NCBI GenBank assembly: GCA_012064415.1
Contig: SSNU01000244.1
Location: 124,001-188,000 of the forward strand
Direction: 5' to 3'
DNA from: Gyrodactylus bullatarudis
Lineage: Eukaryota > Platyhelminthes > Monogenea > Gyrodactylidea > Gyrodactylidae
Length of the DNA stretch: 64,000 nucleotides
The translations under genes and the position numbers were made by a program. Position 1 is the first letter of the stretch; each line of letters begins with the position of its first letter. The notes beneath the pieces were generated by a model. It was not told the origin of the DNA. It made no database searches and saw nothing but the letters and a program-made list of their open reading frames with translations. Below are positions 38,835 through 52,361 of the stretch, one piece after another.

Positions 38835-40733
38835 GAAGGGGGTCTTGTCTCCTCAAACTTTATCTATAAAAATACACACTTGCTTAATTGATATCATTAT
38901 ATTAGAAAGATGTTCTCTCAACTTGAAATTTATTCCACCAATCATGTCGGTTCATTTACTCACTCATCTACGCAAGCTCAATCATCAATCTTTCTTTATC
39001 TATTAACATTGTAGCATCTTTTATTTTAAACGATTTTACCATACATGATATGATGCGTGTACTCTAATATTTTTTTGGGGGTGCTACTTCATGTTTTAAT
39101 GCACCTCATTTTTCTTTGGCTGACTACCATCAAGTTGAGAGATACAATATGGCATACATGAACAAGTGTTCTCGTGTCACATGGTGTACTATGCATGCTT
39201 GTGATTGAGAAGGGGTGTGTATTTTGTGGCAAGGGTAAGTTTGAATGCAGAAGAAGTATGGATTCAATCCATAAACATTCAAACGATGATGGTACAGTGT
39301 TGGATAGAGAAGCTCTTTTTTCGTTTTCTTTTCACGGTCAGGTAGAAAATCAAAGAGAAAAGATGAAAAGAAAACCTTTCTCAAAGGTCTAACCCATACT
39401 AACGCTCTCAACAAGATGACAAAAAGTAAGATTAATTAGGGCAGAGAAGCTTTTTTGAGCGTACACAATAGAAAAAACATGTATTGATCATGTCAACATT
39501 TTAAAGTGTATTTATCAAAATTTGCAATTGTCGTATTTGGCTATTTTTGGCATTGAGAAAAGTAAGTAATTCTTCCCTCGTGTCATGTATAAACCCTATA
39601 GTCAGGAAATATTTTCCTCATCGAAGATCCTGAAATGAATCAATCTGACAATGATTTTGAATTTAAAAATGCCTTAATTTTCCACTTTTTCAATCATTGA
39701 GCTGAAACGTATTTTTTATCTTTCTAGTAACAAAAGTTTATCAATGAATTCGAATCTAAATTAGGGTAGAATAAAATCTTCAAAATCGATAGAAATGTTA
39801 AGCTCAAAGATTGAAAAGTAAAAAATTGTGAATATCAACTGTATGGAGTATAGGAATAATTCAATGTCTATCCAAAGATGATAAAAACCATAAATAATAA
39901 AACAATCAAAATCGATAATTGTCAGAATTAAATTGCCCCAGACCATATGCTATGCGAGATGAGATAATGAGCAACTCTGATATCTTTTAATGTTTTCTTC
40001 TATCTCATTAATTCTGGATGCTTTATTGATTCGTATTGCAGTTATGTAAGCATACATATTTGAAGCAATTGATTCTCCCCTTCCTAAATTCCGATTTTTA
40101 AACACCTAGTTAACATTCTTTTGAGGCCCACTTTCATGATATGAAGAAGAAAAATTTTGAAAAGAACTGTTCTTAAGTAGTTATTGCAATACATATTTAA
40201 AATCTTGAACAAGGGCCGAATTTCATTCTTTTGGACTTTGCCGATTTCAGATTAAGAGATTGATCGAACGACGACTTTTAGGATCACGGTTGGAGGAAAA
40301 AAATCAAATATGCTGAATCTGATTTTGAGAATCAGCTCATCGACATGTGAAAATTGAATTTTTGATAATTTTTACTGCTTGAAAATCAGTGATGTTTTAT
40401 TGATATAAGGATCCAAGATCCCCTGAAAAATTACGAGTTTATCGAAAGTTTTATAGTGATATTATTTTGATCACTTTCTTACTTTGAAATCAGTAAAAAT
40501 TTTCAATTTTCAAAGTTCAAAAAATGGTAGTTTCCTTGAAAACATGATTTTCCAAAATTTTCTTTATCCTCATAGCGTGAAAGTGGGCTTCGTGATCTAA
40601 ATTCCATAATAATTTTGATCAAGTTCGATTTCTTGTTTATATAAATTGAGAACTTTGTAAAAACCATAAATTCTTATCTTCATATTGACTAGCTTCATTT
40701 CTATTCAAAGTTGTTATTACGGCAAAGCGTAAA

Positions 40734-40906
40734 TTCAAAGGTTAACTAGCTTTATTTAGTTCTAGGTGCTTAGGTAATATATCCCACTGGAACGTCTTAT
40801 CTGGTAATGGATTAGCTGAATGTTACAGCTTACTAATGAATCCTAGCGAGACTGGTACGAAAGAAACTCACAGAGCATTTAGACTTTTCGTCCACTTTTG
40901 GACTCG
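40734..40906 (-). repeat. SINE body, inverted copy
   Basis: The complement matches 17500-17690 (AGTCCAAAAGTGGACG, ATGCTCTGTGAGTTT, GTAAGCTGTAACATTC). It lacks the tRNA-like head. Confidence 0.7.
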
Positions 40907-40913
40907 TCAGTAT

Positions 40914-41018
40914 GTCCATTACCAAATAAGACATTCCTGTGGGATATATTACCTAAGCACCTAAAACGAAATATTTCTTGTTAACCTTTGTAAATATAGG
41001 TGCTGCACTATTCATTAG
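40914..41018 (+). repeat. SINE body 3' part, direct copy
   Basis: GTCCATTACCAAATAAGAC to TAGGTGCTGCACTATTCATT matches 17610-17715. Together with the preceding inverted copy it makes a head-to-head pair. Confidence 0.7.
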
Positions 41019-41592
41019 TAAATTCAAAATCAGTTGGTACACCCCCAAAGAAAATCAAAATCTCGATGATAGAGCCTGGAAAAATTATTGATACTAATTT
41101 CTATTATATATTTTATGTTTAAGATCAAAGTTTATATTTAATCTACATATTAGTATCAGTGCTCAATATGTCAATTATAAAATTGCAAATAAAAAAATAA
41201 CATATATGATTAAGAACACGCCTCTGTGTTAATTTAATTTAATTAGTCCATATTCTAATAAATATATTATACATTTTTTGATGCATTCAGAGAAGAGGGT
41301 GAGTAAAATTTATGGCAAGGTTAATAATACGGAGATTTTTCCAATCATCATCATAGAATACTGAATTATTCAGTATTGAGATGAATCCCCCATGGAGGGA
41401 CTCATACTAATTGAAGATCAAAGCTGAGAAAGAGATAGAATCCTTCTCAAATGTAAAAAAATACATCTACTGTATTCATTTGAGTCCAGGATAGAGAAAA
41501 TGGACAAGATTCTCTCTCGTTACATTGCCCAAAGGTTAAAAGAGTATATTCTCGAGAGTGCATAGAAGAGAACTGTGACAATGATCAAGTAA

Positions 41593-41903
41593 TAAAGCTA
41601 ATTGATATAAAGTTACAGAAATCTCAATTCTTTTTTGAAGAATTCGGATATTTTCAAGATATTTTGGCATACAGTTCATGTTATCTACTGTTACCATTTG
41701 AATGAAAAAAAATTTATTTTCAAACTTTAATTTGGCGCCAAATTACCATTTTTGAGCTAAATTATTTTATTGATTGGAATGTGGTAACGTGATCCGATTT
41801 CTTGATCATTTCCACTAGCTGAGAATCAATGAAATTTCGATAATAAACATACTCGATTTCTTGACGAAAAAATCTTAGATTTCAACTTCATAACAACCAA
41901 CTT
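41593..41903. mobile_element. foldback element F1, short copy
   Basis: About 311 bp, from TAAAGCTAATTGATATAAAG to CTTCATAACAACCAACTTG; internally shortened. Confidence 0.65.
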
Positions 41904-41968
41904 GTTGTTCTTTGAATATCTTCATAATATTCTTGATGGAAATTTCAATCAGAAAAATACAAAATTAA

Positions 41969-42189
41969 CCCTTTCGGTGCCGATAAACGTATATGTCCAT
42001 TTTCCAATTTTTTTTGAACCTTCATTATTCTACCAGTTTGATAGGTTTCTGGATAAATTAAAGTTTTAATTGAAGCCCACAATGTGAACTTGCATTTGTA
42101 ATATTTTTTTTGGCCGAATAACTTAGTATCTTCATAGCTAAATTTTGGTTTTTATAAAAAATTGTGAAATAGTCTCGGCACCGAAAGGG
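41969..42189. mobile_element. 221-bp piggyBac MITE of the same family
   Basis: Starts CCCTTTCGGTGCCGA and ends TCGGCACCGAAAGGG, flanked by TTAA on both sides (41965-41968, 42190-42193). It shares the subterminal TATATGTCCAT with the larger element at 33627. No coding capacity. Confidence 0.9.
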
Positions 42190-44439
42190 TTAACATGGAT
42201 TTATTATAATAAATTAGCAATGATTTATCCTTGGGTTTTTGAAAAACCTGAATATGCCTAGATGCGTTTACCAGAGCTTAACTCGGTTTATTAGCCATAC
42301 TATCAGAATGAATTTAACAATGTTAAAAATATGTTATGATAGTTTGATAAAAGAATATCATCGCTTGGTATTTAGAATTAGGAATTAAGAAAATATGCTC
42401 TAAATGAGGGAAAACACAAGAATTGCTAATCGGAAGCTTTTTTTGAATGATGCTTAAGCAAAAAACTAAGGTTTCTCAACAGCTCTAAGGCGATTAAAAT
42501 TGTTCTAGATTCCTTTGATTGAAGAATAGAAGATATTGAATTTCACTAAAGTTGCCAAAGATTACCAAGTTTAGAAAGTTATCATTTTATCGAATTTATT
42601 TGCATTTAATTGAACGAGTTTCCAATAGAATACAAATTCCATAATTTTAGGATCTCAAACTGAGTAATATATAAATGCAGGAGTGAATTTATTGAGAAAA
42701 AACTGATCCATAAACAACGAAACAGAATGTACTCTTGTATTATAAAATGGGAAGAGTTGAGTTACCCGCAGAAATTATATCAAGGGAGAAACTAAATTTT
42801 CCCTTCATGTAAAATAGGTTAAATATCGATAATTTCAATAAAAACTAATAATAATCATGGCAGTAGACAGAGAGAATAATAATTTTCATGAATAAATTGC
42901 ATTGAAAAGTTAATGCCGATTTCCTTAGATCCCCCATCTTTTAGTAGACGTAGAGTTTTGTCCATTATCAAGTTTAAAATAATTATATTTTCATTTATAC
43001 CCTTTTTACTATGCTACTACAGAGTCCAAAGATGTCAGATTTCTACTGCCGCTTTAAAATGGATAATTTTCATTTACTTTCATAAAAACCCCTTTATTTT
43101 GAAATGAAGGTAAATTAACATTTATTCCTGCCAGCTCTGAAAATTCAAAAATTATGAATCTATAAGCAGTAAAAGTTGTCGAAAAATTGGATATAGTCTT
43201 TCATACGACTAATGTTTGTCTAATGGTGATCCTGAGAAATAACGTTTGATGCGTTTCATACCTTGAATTTAAAAAAATTTAACCCAAATCGCCGATTTTC
43301 TAATGCTTAAATTAGTTCACCAAAATCACAGTTTGAAGGCATGTGAAATCAACATTGAAAAAAAGGATAATTTACTCACATCATAGATATAAAAGTATAG
43401 ATCCCATTATAGATTAGAGGTGATGTTTTATTCTCATTTTGTAAGATTTCGCTGAGGAGAACTGTGTTATTATTTACGAGTCACGCTTGAAATATTTAAA
43501 AATCAAATTTTTTCCCAAACTAATTGTGATTGGTCTAGACATTTCCTCCAATCATATTCAATTCTTGCATTCAAACTTCATATTAATAATAAACACTGTT
43601 AAATAGTACTTTATATGAAAAATTCTCGACTTTCTTCTTCAACCTAATCTCGATTGCAACAAAGATAACCTGATAATATCTTAAAATTCGTTAATTAAAT
43701 AATCTTTTTCTTATTTCAAATTCTCAACTTAATATTACGCCAAAAATTAAACTAAAACTATTTCAAAATTAGAATATTTTTTTCGATCGCATTGATAAAA
43801 TCGATAAATGCGTAAATGTAGCATTGGCTATAACATGGCAATTTTTGATTAATTTATGTAACTAGGGAATTATGCTCATCTATTATGGGTGAGATGAATA
43901 GTCTTATTAAAACTCAAGGAAAAATGCCTACGATAAAGCTCTGATGTTTGTAAAACTATTTCCATCGTTGGAAACTGTAAATTCTTTCTTTCTTAATTGA
44001 AAAGGAACTTAGATACGACAAACGAATCTGTCCGGAAAACATGATAATATTCCTGAAAAGGGGATATTATCCTCATATTCAAGTACCAATGGCTCTCACA
44101 ATAAAATGTAAGTGTCTAAACTGGAGTGTAAATGAAAACTAGCTAAGCTCGAAAATAAAAAGTCATTGTTTTAGCCAGCTGGAAAATAACTACGATATTA
44201 AAATTAGACTTTTTTTCTGATTAGATCAAAGTGAAAATTTCATTCGAATCTAAAAATATAAATAAAAAGCTGAGACTTTCAACATTTATCCCAAATTAAA
44301 TTATAATTTGTAAAGCATATATCTCAGCTATTTTCACACATGTCAATGTTAGGAAAATCTCCGGCATAGCTTCAGCCTAACAGCTTCAAAAAGAGATTGA
44401 ACATTGTTGCTAAAAAATAGAAATTTTAGAGATATCTAC

Positions 44440-44560
44440 TATCGAGCATAGCTTCTGAACCAGAAAAGGAAGCTCAAAAGTTTGTAGAGAATTCTTTGCA
44501 GATTATTTCCAAAATTTAGACGCTAAAAAAATTTTAATTTCGTTCTAATGAACATGATGT
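44440..44560. repeat. dispersed repeat shared with 22007-22130
   Basis: ACTATCGAGCATAG followed by similar words (CCAGAAGAG/CCAGAAAAG, GCAGATTATTTCC) in the same order. Unclassified. Confidence 0.55.
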
Positions 44561-45189
44561 CAAAATTTTATAGAGGAAAAGTGTTACTTTGCTAGATTGT
44601 TTAATGATTTTGGGAATTTGTACTACATTTTCGTGCGAAAGTCTACTTTCTATTTTTCAACCATTTTCACTGCTTGAAAATTTGGATGATCCGATTTTAT
44701 TATTTACAGACAAGACCTATAGTCAAAGGCTTATCAGTGATATTCATGAATATCAGGAATTTGGATTCAGAATATTTGTAAGTCTTTGATTGAGATATAC
44801 TACGTCTGTATTATTTGATTCTTACTTGCTCAAAAAATACTATTTTGAATCGGTTAGCATTAATTGAAACTTAGGTCAATATTAGAAGTCCCGACCATTG
44901 GTCAGTGATTGTCTTCACATACTATTTATTTACATTTTCATAATCTCATCAGTTTTGTTCAATTAGATTCGTGAGGCTCTTGAAATTGGCAATACAGAGA
45001 AATGTTGGTGAAATGAACATTGAGCATTGTTGGATTCAGCTTTTATGACTAAAAAAATGTTCCTTGTCAAGATTAGAGGTAGATGAAAATAGAATTTTAA
45101 CAAAAATACCATAAGTCTGAAGATTTATTCAATAATTCAAGGTGGAATTTATCGAAGAATCTTGATTCCATCCCAGAATATCAATTATA

Positions 45190-45933
45190 TTAGGTTGTTT
45201 CAAAAGTATTAAGCAAAATTTTATAAAAATTATAATGAACTTTGCTGGCAAATTTCGTCATGAAATATATATAGAATATCATTAAGTTACACATTGAAAT
45301 ATTCACGATTTCTTTCTATACATTTCCGTCTCCTTTCTGGTAGACTATCCATACACCGTTACCAAAAGTTGAGGGTTTTTTTGGTCCATGCACTCGTTTA
45401 GTGAGCCCAAAAAATCTAGTCTTTAATTGAAGATATTGCACTTCAGATGATGCTGAAGCGATCTGAAAAAGTGATAATCTGTTGGAGCAAGATCTGTACA
45501 GTAGGGAGAATTGTTAAGATCGTCGACGTTGCTCTCCTTGAAAAAATCTTTCACTAATCTTTAGACATGAGGCCTGGAATTGTCCTGTAAGAATGTATCC
45601 CTAGCAAATTCTGAGTATTTTTTACAGCTCTGATCGTTCTGGTATATTCATTTTTTATCTGTCATTACGATATGTGATAGGAAATCATTCTTTGTGAGCC
45701 GATGGATAAGCCTCTGATAAGTTTCGGCCCTGAATAAATTATCGCTCCGATATCAATGTCTAATAATTTCATCTTAACTTTTGAACGATAGAATTTTAGA
45801 AATTGTCATTAAGAAAACCGAATTCTTTGATGAATTTTGTATTTAAAAATGTATAATTATTTGAGATGAATTTCTGCTGTTATTTCATACTTGATCTATG
45901 AAAAATTTGCTTAATACTTTTGAAACAACCTAA
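45190..45933 (-). mobile_element. decayed mariner element
   Basis: Terminal inverted repeats TTAGGTTGTTTCAAAAGTATTAAGCAAA and its complement are flanked by TA. Read on the minus strand from about 45590 to 45300 it gives TFLQDNSRPHV, then PYCTDLAPTDYHFFRSLQ, the mariner D,D34D catalytic signature, broken by stops. The N-terminal half of the transposase is missing (element 744 bp; about 1.3 kb is usual). Confidence 0.88.
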
Positions 45934-46582
45934 TAATTCCTAGGTTTTCCATTTTAAACCGAATTCAACAAACTTTAAAGTTTAGACACGAACTCATTCA
46001 AAGAACGCGAAAAAACACTAAACAAAATTTTTTTTAATTACTATTTTGTAATCATTGGAGGTTTGGAACTAATTTAAAAAGTATTAACCAAGTTGATATT
46101 TTGAGAGTTGAAATTTTCATTGGTTGGAACTTCTCATACAGCTTTGAATTTGAGCTCAAACAGTTAGAAAAACCTGAATAAAATATCTTTTACTCATCAA
46201 GTGACTTTCTATGAATAATTCGCTAATTTGAAGAAATCGAAGAGCTATTAGAGTTAAGTGATTCAATATTAAGTTAATAAGTATAGAAAAATAATTTATA
46301 ATAGAGTTTAAATAAAATCCAAAAAATTTTTTTAACTTAAAAATCAATTTACTTAGGAACTTAGAAAAGTGATGATTAATGAAGCCCCGGATCACCTCCT
46401 CTTCGTCATGAACAAGTCGTATCCAGTTCGTTTCATTCAAGTAAGTTAAAAGACAATTTTTTATTAACTTGAATAAATAGGAAGATATCATACAAGAGTA
46501 TTTTTGAGTAAAAAACTTTCATGTGATTATTTACAGGTCACAAGATGTCCAGTTAGTCAAGACTATTAATATGTCTGGAATA

Positions 46583-47253
46583 TAAAGCTAATTGATATGA
46601 AGTTGGTAATCTATAATTTTTACAAAAATCTCGATGTTTTCATCAAGAATTCGAATTCTTTTTAAATTTTTTTGAAATCCTACTCATGTTGCCCACTTTT
46701 ACGATTTGAAGAAAAAAAGTTCTGAAAAAATTATTTTAATGAAAAATAAGGCCATTTTTCAAATTTTAATTTCGCGCCAAAATCCCATTTCTCGAACTTT
46801 GAACAGAAAATTTTTATTTAAATTTGAAAGTTGGAGGATGATCAAAAGAGGTTTTTCAAGATCAGGATTAGACAAGAAAATCAATTCAACTGAATCTTAT
46901 CTTTTCCAATACTTGAAAATCAATGAAATTTCGAAAATTCTAAATCTCTCGAAAATGGGGAAACTGTCAGGAATTTCTTGTCTAATCCTGATCTTGAAAA
47001 ACCTCTTTTGATCAACTTTCAAATCAATAAAAATTTCGGGTTCAAATTTCGAAAAAATGGGATTTTGGCGCGAAATTGAAATTTGAAAAATGGCCTTATT
47101 TTTCATTAAAATATTTTTTTTCTTCAAATCGTAAAAGTGGGCAACATAAGTAGGATTTCAAAAAAAAACTTTTAAAAATTCGAATTCTTGATAAAAACAT
47201 CGAGATTTCTGTAAAAATCATGTAGATTCGCAACTTCATATTAACCAACTTTA
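46583..47253. mobile_element. foldback element F1, copy
   Basis: 671 bp, TAAAGCTAATTGATATGAAG to CTTCATATTAACCAACTTTA. Long frames on both strands inside it are mirror images of each other and come from the arms, not from genes. Confidence 0.85.
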
Positions 47254-49840
47254 TCTTTTTGACTAGCAATGAGGAAGAACTACAGGGGTCTGTCGAAAAT
47301 CTTTCGTTTATTTCAAGATATTACAATTTTCTAACTTTGAAAATGATGATAAATTCCTATTTTGTTCTTCTAGGGAAAATCATCTTCTAAACGAGTTGAA
47401 TGTGAATCCTCTGTTGTAAGTTTACTTTTTGTGCTAAAATCTTTGCTTGAGATACTTTAATCCAAGAGCCAGGAAATTTTGGAAAGCTAATTTCAAAATT
47501 TTAAATGAACTCTGCCAACTCTGACCAATTTGAAAAAATTCCATTTTATATTTTAGGAAGATTTCTATCATTTTAATCTGACTCGAAATCCACAAATATT
47601 TGGGTCCTTTAAAATGTAAATCAAAGTTTATCTCTAAAGCTTGAACACACACACTTCTGCGAGTATATGATATTCCAAAAAGCAATGCTCCAAAGTTAAG
47701 AATCCTTTGTTTCTTTGCCATTATTTTACTGTTAAATCAACTAATAAATTTATATTTTCATGTTAATCAGATCGAAATGAAAGGATTCTGAAAGTTTAAG
47801 AATCTCTAGATTACGAGAAATATTCGAATTTATGTTTTAATAGATTTTATATCTGATAATTGCTCTAAAATGTTTATCATTGCTCTTATTACAATTCTAA
47901 TGTGAAAAAAAATAACCCGCAAAGAAGCTGTGCTCAAATTTTTAGCATGTGTGAAAAATGTTCATCTGATCAAAAATTTCAATAAGTAGAAAAATTTTGC
48001 TAGACTGTGTTATCGAAACGAGTTGAGTATACATCTTACTTTCTCAAGTGAAGAATCCGATGAAGTTAGTTTATCCTGTTAGATTATTCTGAAAACTTTA
48101 TAGGACGATGATGAGGGGTTTGTTTGGTGATATCGCTCAGAAAAGTTTATTCCTCCAGCAATGAAGAGAAAACAGTTGAGTTAGTTTTGAAGACAATGTT
48201 TTCCCAAGAAAAAACAATTCTCTAGAAATACTGAACAGTAATTGTTAAACTTTACATGTTATTTAAATTCCATGGAATTTCAGTGCTGTAACCAAATTCA
48301 AGTAGGCAACACATTTTCATAATAATCACTGATAGTGAATTCTCATTGAATTTAATTCTTTTGTTAAAATTTTAATTGATGAATCTGTTTTTGGTCAACT
48401 CTTTTATCCAAATTAAATCATTAATCGACCGATATTACTTTCATAGTTATACGTGAGTTAGAACAAGTTTTATTCGTTAGGAAAATTCTAAAATTGTATG
48501 CTGATTTCAGATCTGCTTTCAATATTTCGCTATCGTTAAAATTTTGGCCGCTATGGCCAAAAAAATGCTAATTTTGAGTAGCTCAATGATCTTAATTGAT
48601 ATTTTTGGTATGAAAACATAGGAATCCGAAATTGATTTTATTCTCATTAGAAAAAGCTCAAAATTTCGCGTTCAACGGTCTCGCAAATCTTTTATAATGC
48701 GCGTGAGGTTAGAAAAAATATTAAAAACCTTCAAAAAATACATGTTTTCCGAGTGTTTTTCTTCTTATTTTCTCATCGGAACAGAGTTGAGAGAAATCCT
48801 GAAAAAGGGTCGAAGACAAAGTCTGTTCACTATAGTAAGTGCCATGTTGACAGGTTTTTTTGGACTATGAAAGAAATTATTCATGGAATTCATTGAATTT
48901 CTTCATGCTCAGTTCCTTTAATTTTTACTCAATTTAAAATTGATACAATTGATTAGGACACTAATAAAATTATTACAAATCAATAGGGTAGTAACTTGAA
49001 AAATAAATTCCGAGGATAAATCTACGAACAAGAATGAAAAAGTTTATCTGTAAAATTATTATAATCTTTTATGAAGTATAGACTAATATTCGTGATGAAA
49101 TACTATTCATTATATAATATTGAATAAGTCTGGACAAAATACGAATAACCAGTGCTTCAATACGAAAAGATATTCACTAATTTCGTACAGCCTACAGCCT
49201 GTAATTAAGCATTCTCTCTATTTTGTAAAAGTGTGGACTAAATTTGAGCAAGAGTATACGTTTCATTTTTGCAATCAGTGATTTTGAGGATTTTTTCAAC
49301 ATTTTATTCTTGTCTTGGGTAATAGTACTGTAGAGATCAAAGTCTTTAACTCTTTTTAATTGAATAATTATGCTAATCGATTATTATTATTATTCCTGTC
49401 AAAATGTCTTTGATAACTAAGCTGTATAAGAAACTATAGCTATGTGACTTGAATAATTCTTTTTTCATACCAGGAACTATTGCTTGTATATATAGTACTG
49501 TATTGAATTATTATTATTATTTTTGTTTAGATCCAATAAAATAATAATACTCATTACTCACTAGCATAGATTTAACATTTCGAATTTCATGTTTAGAATG
49601 TTGCCAAGAAAGTGAGTCGAGAGAAGCACACACATGCAAGAATACCTCTCTCACTACTGCTATATTGTTTCATCTTTGAAATGATTTACTCTTATTCAAT
49701 TTAAGCAATCAAATGTATGTTTGCACAGGATTAATATGAGAAATCTTGGATGAAATGATGAGAAAAATTTTAGGTTTACTGACCGAGCAACGTGAGTCCT
49801 TCCGGGTAAAATGAATGAGATGTCAATTACTCTGGGTTAA

Positions 49841-50315
49841 CCCTTCATGTCCCAAATTATTTTTTTTCATCACACAAATGAGAAAATTTGCAACCTTGCT
49901 AAAATAGTTACGCTGATTCCGAATCTGAATTTCTTTTTGAAATCCAACTTATCATTTCAAAGATAATAGAGGTTAAAATTGGCATTTTTTGGCTCTGAAA
50001 CCAGTTATCTTTTACACTATCAGAGATATTGAGAAGACGATTGTATATTTGGAATCTACAGCTATTGTTTTACAGCAAATAGGTTTTCAAAAAAAATTCT
50101 AAATATTTGACTATATTTGCAAAAAATCACCCTTCTTCAAGTAACTCTGGTTAGCATCAATGAAGAGCTATCTTCGTGAGTTATACATAATTTTGTAGCT
50201 TCATAAATTTCCTTTCTAATGAGGGGTGAAAAAAAGTATTTTAAGCATCTTTCAGTTCAAATTATGGCTCAAGAAAGTGATGTGTTCCACTGGTGGAACA
50301 ATGGGACATGAAGGG
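49841..50315. mobile_element. 475-bp TTAA-flanked MITE, second piggyBac-type family
   Basis: Starts CCCTTCATGTCCCA and ends TGGGACATGAAGGG; TTAA occurs directly outside each end (49837-49840, 50316-50319). The ends differ from those of the 33627 family. No coding frame. Confidence 0.85.
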
Positions 50316-51346
50316 TTAAGAAACAAAAAATAATCCAAAATTCATTATAATTCGTTTGCAAAGGGAAATAATACGAGAGTAAGCTTATCACAGTTAATAT
50401 TATTTGTTAGGACAACGTTTCAGTGAAACTTGCAGAGACTCAAGAAAAGTTGATTTGTAAAATAATTTGTCTTTTTACTTTTGAGTAGTTTTGATATAGA
50501 AAAACAGAAAAATATTATTAGGATAGAAATTTATTGAAAATTTTATCAAAAATACAGCAATCTTATTTTGATCGAGCAACAAGTGACGCTGATGGACAGA
50601 GACCTATAATTTGAAAGGAAAAAATAAATTAAATTTTAGCTACTTCAAAAGAAAGTTGGAGAATAAAATAAGGGATCTTTATGAAGGGTGCAATAACCCT
50701 TTAAGAGCCAGAGAATTTTTTTTCAAGGTTCATTGCCAAAAATTTTATATTCGCCATCAGCAATATAAAATTTTTTTTTAAACCTACTTTTTTGATAGAA
50801 AGGTTTTATTAAAATTCACAATGATGAAAGAGTGTATCGTGGTACATAAAATAATAAATCACATTAGTAAATAGTTTTTTCGAAAAAATTTGACTTCAAA
50901 TCTGAATAATCTGGGATCAATATGAATAGAAAGGCGCAAATCGATTTTGAGATAATGTAGGCATTTGGTGTTAGTAATCAGAAAGGTGAATTTGATATGA
51001 TTCTTGGTATAATGTGGAGATAGAGACTCCTCCCTAGTTTGAGTTTTGGAGGGAGATGGAAAACGAGAGCGTGCGTAACCCCTATGGAAAAAAACCTACT
51101 TTTATAGTATAGGAGATATTTTCTGGAGAAATGACTATTTTTTGGTCACAAATTTGGCAAACTTTATTATGATTTCTTGATTTTTTTCAAAAAAAAGTCT
51201 TTTAAAACTAAAGTCTAAAGTCTTTAAATTATCACAACTCCTCAATAATTTATTGTTGCTAAATGATTCATAGCTCATTCAAAAGATTATAAGTTTTTCT
51301 TTCAGAAAAGTGGCAAAAAATTATATACAAAAACCTTAAAACAGAA

Positions 51347-52361
51347 TTATGGATGAGAGAGAGAGACAATGGCTACAGAGGGTTCAACTGATCGAGAAAT
51401 ATGGTTATTTCATTGGATAATGTACGGTTTAAATGATTATTTAACGTACCCAAATCAACTAATTTCTTTGCCTTGTCCTCATCTCCAAAGTTTTTCCTTG
51501 GGTAAGTCATGCTGAGCGCTATTGAATCAACAGTAACCTCGGACCAATTCTTGCAGATAAATTCATAGACAGAAGAAAGAGGAGATGCTGACTTGAAAGT
51601 TTCGTTGATTTGATTCCCAGATGGCAAGCGAATCTGTATGCGACATTCATCCGTTTTTATTGCAGTGGGGGCTTTTGCAACAGGCTTTGCCGGTTCTGGT
51701 ACAATTCCAGTTAGCCGTTGTTGTTCGAGCAATTTCTTTTCCTCTCTTTCTCGAGCAATTTGAGCTCGAAGATTGTCAAGGTGCTCCTTATCTGAAGCTT
51801 TTTCTCGCTTTCGAGCCTCAATATCTTTTTTCATTTCTTCTTCCAAGATTTTTTCACGAATCTCTACGAGAGTTCGACCAGACTCTCTGCGTAATTTTTC
51901 TCTTTCGATTTCTTCTTCCTTTTCACGTTTAAGTCGCTCAGCTTGCTTAACCCGGATGATTTCAAGGATTCTTTTTTCCTGTTCTTTTCTCTCTTCTGGA
52001 GTGAGAGGTTTTTTTTCTTCAGTAGATTCAGAAAATTGTGAATGTCCAGTTTTCGCAGCATGAAATTCGAGTTCTGTTTCAGAAGTTAGAACTTTTTGAC
52101 ATCTAGAGTTTTAGAAGAGTTTAAGAAATAAATTACTCATCACATTTGTAGGAATTAACTTTTGGTGTAGAATCTCCAGTATCAGGCTGAGTAAAGTTGT
52201 TTGTATCATTCTTTTCGATAATCCAATTCAGAGCGGCATCTAAATTCTGATTTCCAGTAGCATCTAAGGCTTCTTTACTAAATTATAATTAAACTTCAAC
52301 TCTCTTACGATTGTTCTTCAGTAAAGCCCATATCAACGAGAGAATTAACAAGATTTGACAT
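51347..52361 (-). CDS. UBXN1: UBX domain protein 1 (UBXN1/SAKS1)
   Basis: Four exons: 52361..52309, 52277..52137, 52102..51450, 51387..51347; 295 residues, matching the roughly 297 of human UBXN1. The first two introns are only 31 and 34 nt, the third 62 nt. Residues 2-40 form a UBA domain (LVDMGFTEEQSKEAL, ALNWIIE); about 90-195 is a highly charged coiled coil (EERKEQEKRILEII and repeated E/K/R runs); about 205-295 is the UBX domain (IQIRLPSGN, FKSASPLSSVYEF, MTYPRKNF, LVDLGVEPSVAIV). The short last exon restores the normal UBX ending; reading straight through it instead gives an unrelated tail, so splicing there is well supported. UBXN1 binds p97/VCP through UBX and ubiquitin through UBA, acting in cytosolic ubiquitin-dependent protein turnover. 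It is first in a run of three minus-strand genes, about 630 bp downstream of NAA30. Confidence 0.93.

Larger units (their letters stand above)
38629..51346. other. 12.7-kb gene desert
   Basis: Between the fusilli start and UBXN1. It holds SINE copies, F1 copies, two piggyBac-type MITEs and a mariner relic. 38.63-39.5 kb is repeat-poor and likely includes the fusilli promoter. 42.2-45.2, 47.3-49.8 and 50.3-51.3 kb show no gene or clear repeat. Confidence 0.55.

Noticed and set aside
39130..39414. Overlapping frames of 72 and 94 codons upstream of fusilli
   Set aside because: No family resemblance, no splice support; more likely promoter/5' flank of fusilli.
44589..44789. 66-codon frame on + strand
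   Set aside because: Part of it (GCGAAAGTCTACTT...) recurs at 25310-25350, so repeat sequence; no known domain.
46706..47127. Overlapping 76-101-codon frames on both strands
   Set aside because: They are mirror images in the two arms of an F1 foldback element.
50695..50715. AACCCTTTAAGAGCC, resembling another piggyBac end
   Set aside because: No TTAA target next to it and no complementary end found within the next kilobase.
51621..52063. Plus-strand frames rich in Ser/Phe
   Set aside because: Antisense shadow of the UBXN1 coiled coil.
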